Shown here: piece by piece, positions 62,682 through 64,000 of the stretch | Position numbering within the stretch: position 1 is the first letter of the stretch | Layout: every line of letters begins with the position of its first letter | Source: Entamoeba invadens IP1 | Lineage: Eukaryota > Evosea > Mastigamoebida > Endamoebidae | Assembly (NCBI RefSeq): GCF_000330505.1 | Contig: NW_004440426.1 | Span: 415,728-479,727, forward strand | Reading direction: 5' to 3' | Length of the DNA stretch: 64,000 nt | Position numbers and translations under genes: made by a program | The notes under the pieces: model-generated | Database searches by the model: none | Seen by the model: only the letters and a program-made list of their open reading frames with translations | What the model was told of the DNA's origin: nothing

Positions 62682-64000
62682 TTATTTTCCACTAAATTTC
62701 TTTGCTTTCTTCATGCTCCACTTACTCGCGGTCTGATTAACAGCCCATGCTTCGTCGTTGTTTTCCTCGAGTTTATCTTCCATGTCATCTGCATAAGTAT
62801 TATATTCTGATTGCATTTCTTGTTTGGAGACTTGTTGTGCCTGTCTGAACATCCCAATATTTTCTTTAGCTCTTTCAATAGATCCTCTTCTTTTGTGTTC
62901 TGCAGTTTGCTGGATGTAATACGTCTGCAACACTTCTCCGTTCAAATCTACCTTTTCGTCTTCTTTAGCGACTTCGATTTTTCTTGTGATGATTCTGTAA
63001 TAGACTCCTCCATTCTTCTTTGTGTATTTTATCCCAAGTTGAACTGTGAAAGTCTCCAATTTATCGTCACCATTTCTCTTGGCGTATTTAAATTGGTAAG
63101 TTGTGTCATCAAGTGCGTTCCCAACATCAACACTTTTCTTACTCACCTTTACATCTGAAAATTCGTCCTTGACGTACAAACTTTGTGGGAGGAAAACGTC
63201 CAAAACAATTTGTCTTGCGATCAACTCGGAGTCAAGGGCACCTTTGAACGCGTCTGTGATGTTTTCTGGGTCAACCACCATCACTTGTCCATCAGTGAGT
63301 ACAGCACACTCACCAATCACTTTCATATTAGCATCACACCCCTTCACGGTGTTGACATTTATTATGACTCCACTCTTTCTCGCCACTTCGCTAACATGCT
63401 GATAAAATGCTTTTTCATTTTGACTTCCTTGACTTCCAAGTCCCTCATTTGCAAGACCATCCGTACACAAAATCACAGAGCCGTTATTTTGTTTTCCAGC
63501 AGCGACTGTCGAGACCAAAAGTGCTGGGCCAAGAGCAGTACAACTTCCTGAATGAAGTGCTTTGAGCGATGAAAGGATTTTTTCTGACGAAATTTCAAGT
63601 GTTGATAGTTCGATTTTTTCGGTTGCAATGTCGACTAAACTGTCAAAGTCATTCATGAAGCTGCGGTTCACTTTTATTGGTGTTTTTGTGCAGTCTCCAA
63701 GGATTGTGACATCACTATCAAATGTGACAATGCAAACTTTCTGATGTGGATTTTCAGTGATCATCGCCTTGATTTGGTGAGTCATTGCTGACTTGATTAC
63801 TTCCAAAACAGAAGTGTTGTTCAATGTTTTCCCATTTTTGTCGGTTGGCCTAGAACCCATAGAACCTGACACGTCAATACAGAAAACAATTGTTTTGTTG
63901 TCTTCAGTTTTCTCGGTCTTTTCTTCGACTTTTTCAAGTTTTTGAAGTTCGGGAGGAGATATCACAAGCTCGACAGTCTCTTCTGATATATAACTATCTT
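62682..64000 (-). CDS. von Willebrand factor A (vWA) domain protein, 5' part cut by the window edge
   Basis: The frame is open to the edge at 64000, so the N-terminus is missing; at least 438 residues are visible. The vWA domain starts IVFCIDVSGSMG, with the MIDAS DxSxS, then GSCTALGPALLVS (the MIDAS Thr) and ILCTDGLANEG (the third MIDAS Asp). All three metal-binding elements are present, so divalent-cation-dependent protein binding is expected. A beta-rich segment and a helical C-terminus rich in Gln, Glu and Lys follow. The domain resembles the vWA module of the circularly permuted Ras proteins of Dictyostelium, but the part that would decide this is outside the window. Confidence 0.8.
   Translation of the reverse strand, partial: DSYISEETVELVISPPELQKLEKVEEKTEKTEDNKTIVFCIDVSGSMGSRPTDKNGKTLNNTSVLEVIKSAMTHQIKAMITENPHQKVCIVTFDSDVTILGDCTKTPIKVNRSFMNDFDSLVDIATEKIELSTLEISSEKILSSLKALHSGSCTALGPALLVSTVAAGKQNNGSVILCTDGLANEGLGSQGSQNEKAFYQHVSEVARKSGVIINVNTVKGCDANMKVIGECAVLTDGQVMVVDPENITDAFKGALDSELIARQIVLDVFLPQSLYVKDEFSDVKVSKKSVDVGNALDDTTYQFKYAKRNGDDKLETFTVQLGIKYTKKNGGVYYRIITRKIEVAKEDEKVDLNGEVLQTYYIQQTAEHKRRGSIERAKENIGMFRQAQQVSKQEMQSEYNTYADDMEDKLEENNDEAWAVNQTASKWSMKKAKKFSGK

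Overview
The window looks like a piece of an Entamoeba nuclear genome. The grounds are AT-rich spacers, compact genes and short introns: I reconstruct 15, of 45 to 114 nt, and 14 of them open with GTTTGT, the Entamoeba 5' splice consensus. Other marks are CC-terminal Rab GTPases, two receptor-like transmembrane kinases (TMKs) with CXXC-rich ectodomains, an SH2-containing TKL-type kinase and a remnant of an R4/EhLINE-type retrotransposon. The long spacers and inverted-repeat elements fit E. invadens better than the compact E. histolytica genome, but the species is an inference.

Layout. 1-8.3 kb: the edge of an unrecognised gene, then 3.6 kb of AT-rich DNA, then a composite mobile region (about 3904-7719). 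In that region, two 410-bp inverted arms surround a 5'-truncated LINE that carries its own 17-bp target duplication. 8.3-18.3 kb: a TLDc-like protein, an orphan, the 26S proteasome ATPase Rpt3 (split by a one-base frameshift), a Ulp1-type SUMO protease, a DDX21-like nucleolar helicase and an SP-RING SUMO ligase. 19-33 kb: a six-exon Rab, small secreted or membrane proteins, NOC3 (interrupted by a 100-N assembly gap) divergent from a DDX10/Dbp4 helicase, a single-Myb protein, a five-exon Rab32-like GTPase, a GMF-type ADF-H protein and a three-exon VPS9-domain protein. 33-41 kb: a 2,481-residue BEACH/WD40 protein whose two large reading frames are joined by a 45-nt intron. 41-46 kb: a 445-bp MITE with a perfect 9-bp target duplication, a 1,319-residue orphan helical protein and a second MITE-like inverted repeat. 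47-57 kb: an SH2 kinase and two TMKs. 58-64 kb: a divergent Ras-like GTPase with a CAAX end, a 3.8-kb gene-free tract rich in stem-loops, and a vWA protein cut by the window edge.

How the genes relate. Several neighbours share processes: SUMO cycle (protease and SP-RING ligase either side of a helicase), ribosome biogenesis (DDX21-like, NOC3, DDX10-like), endomembrane traffic and actin (two Rabs, VPS9, GMF, BEACH) and tyrosine-kinase-like signalling (three kinases in a row). There is no operon structure and every gene has its own spacer. The parts least explained by known families are the stem-loop tract at 61.1-62.2 kb, the nested element at 3.9-7.7 kb, and the intron architecture of the two Rab genes.
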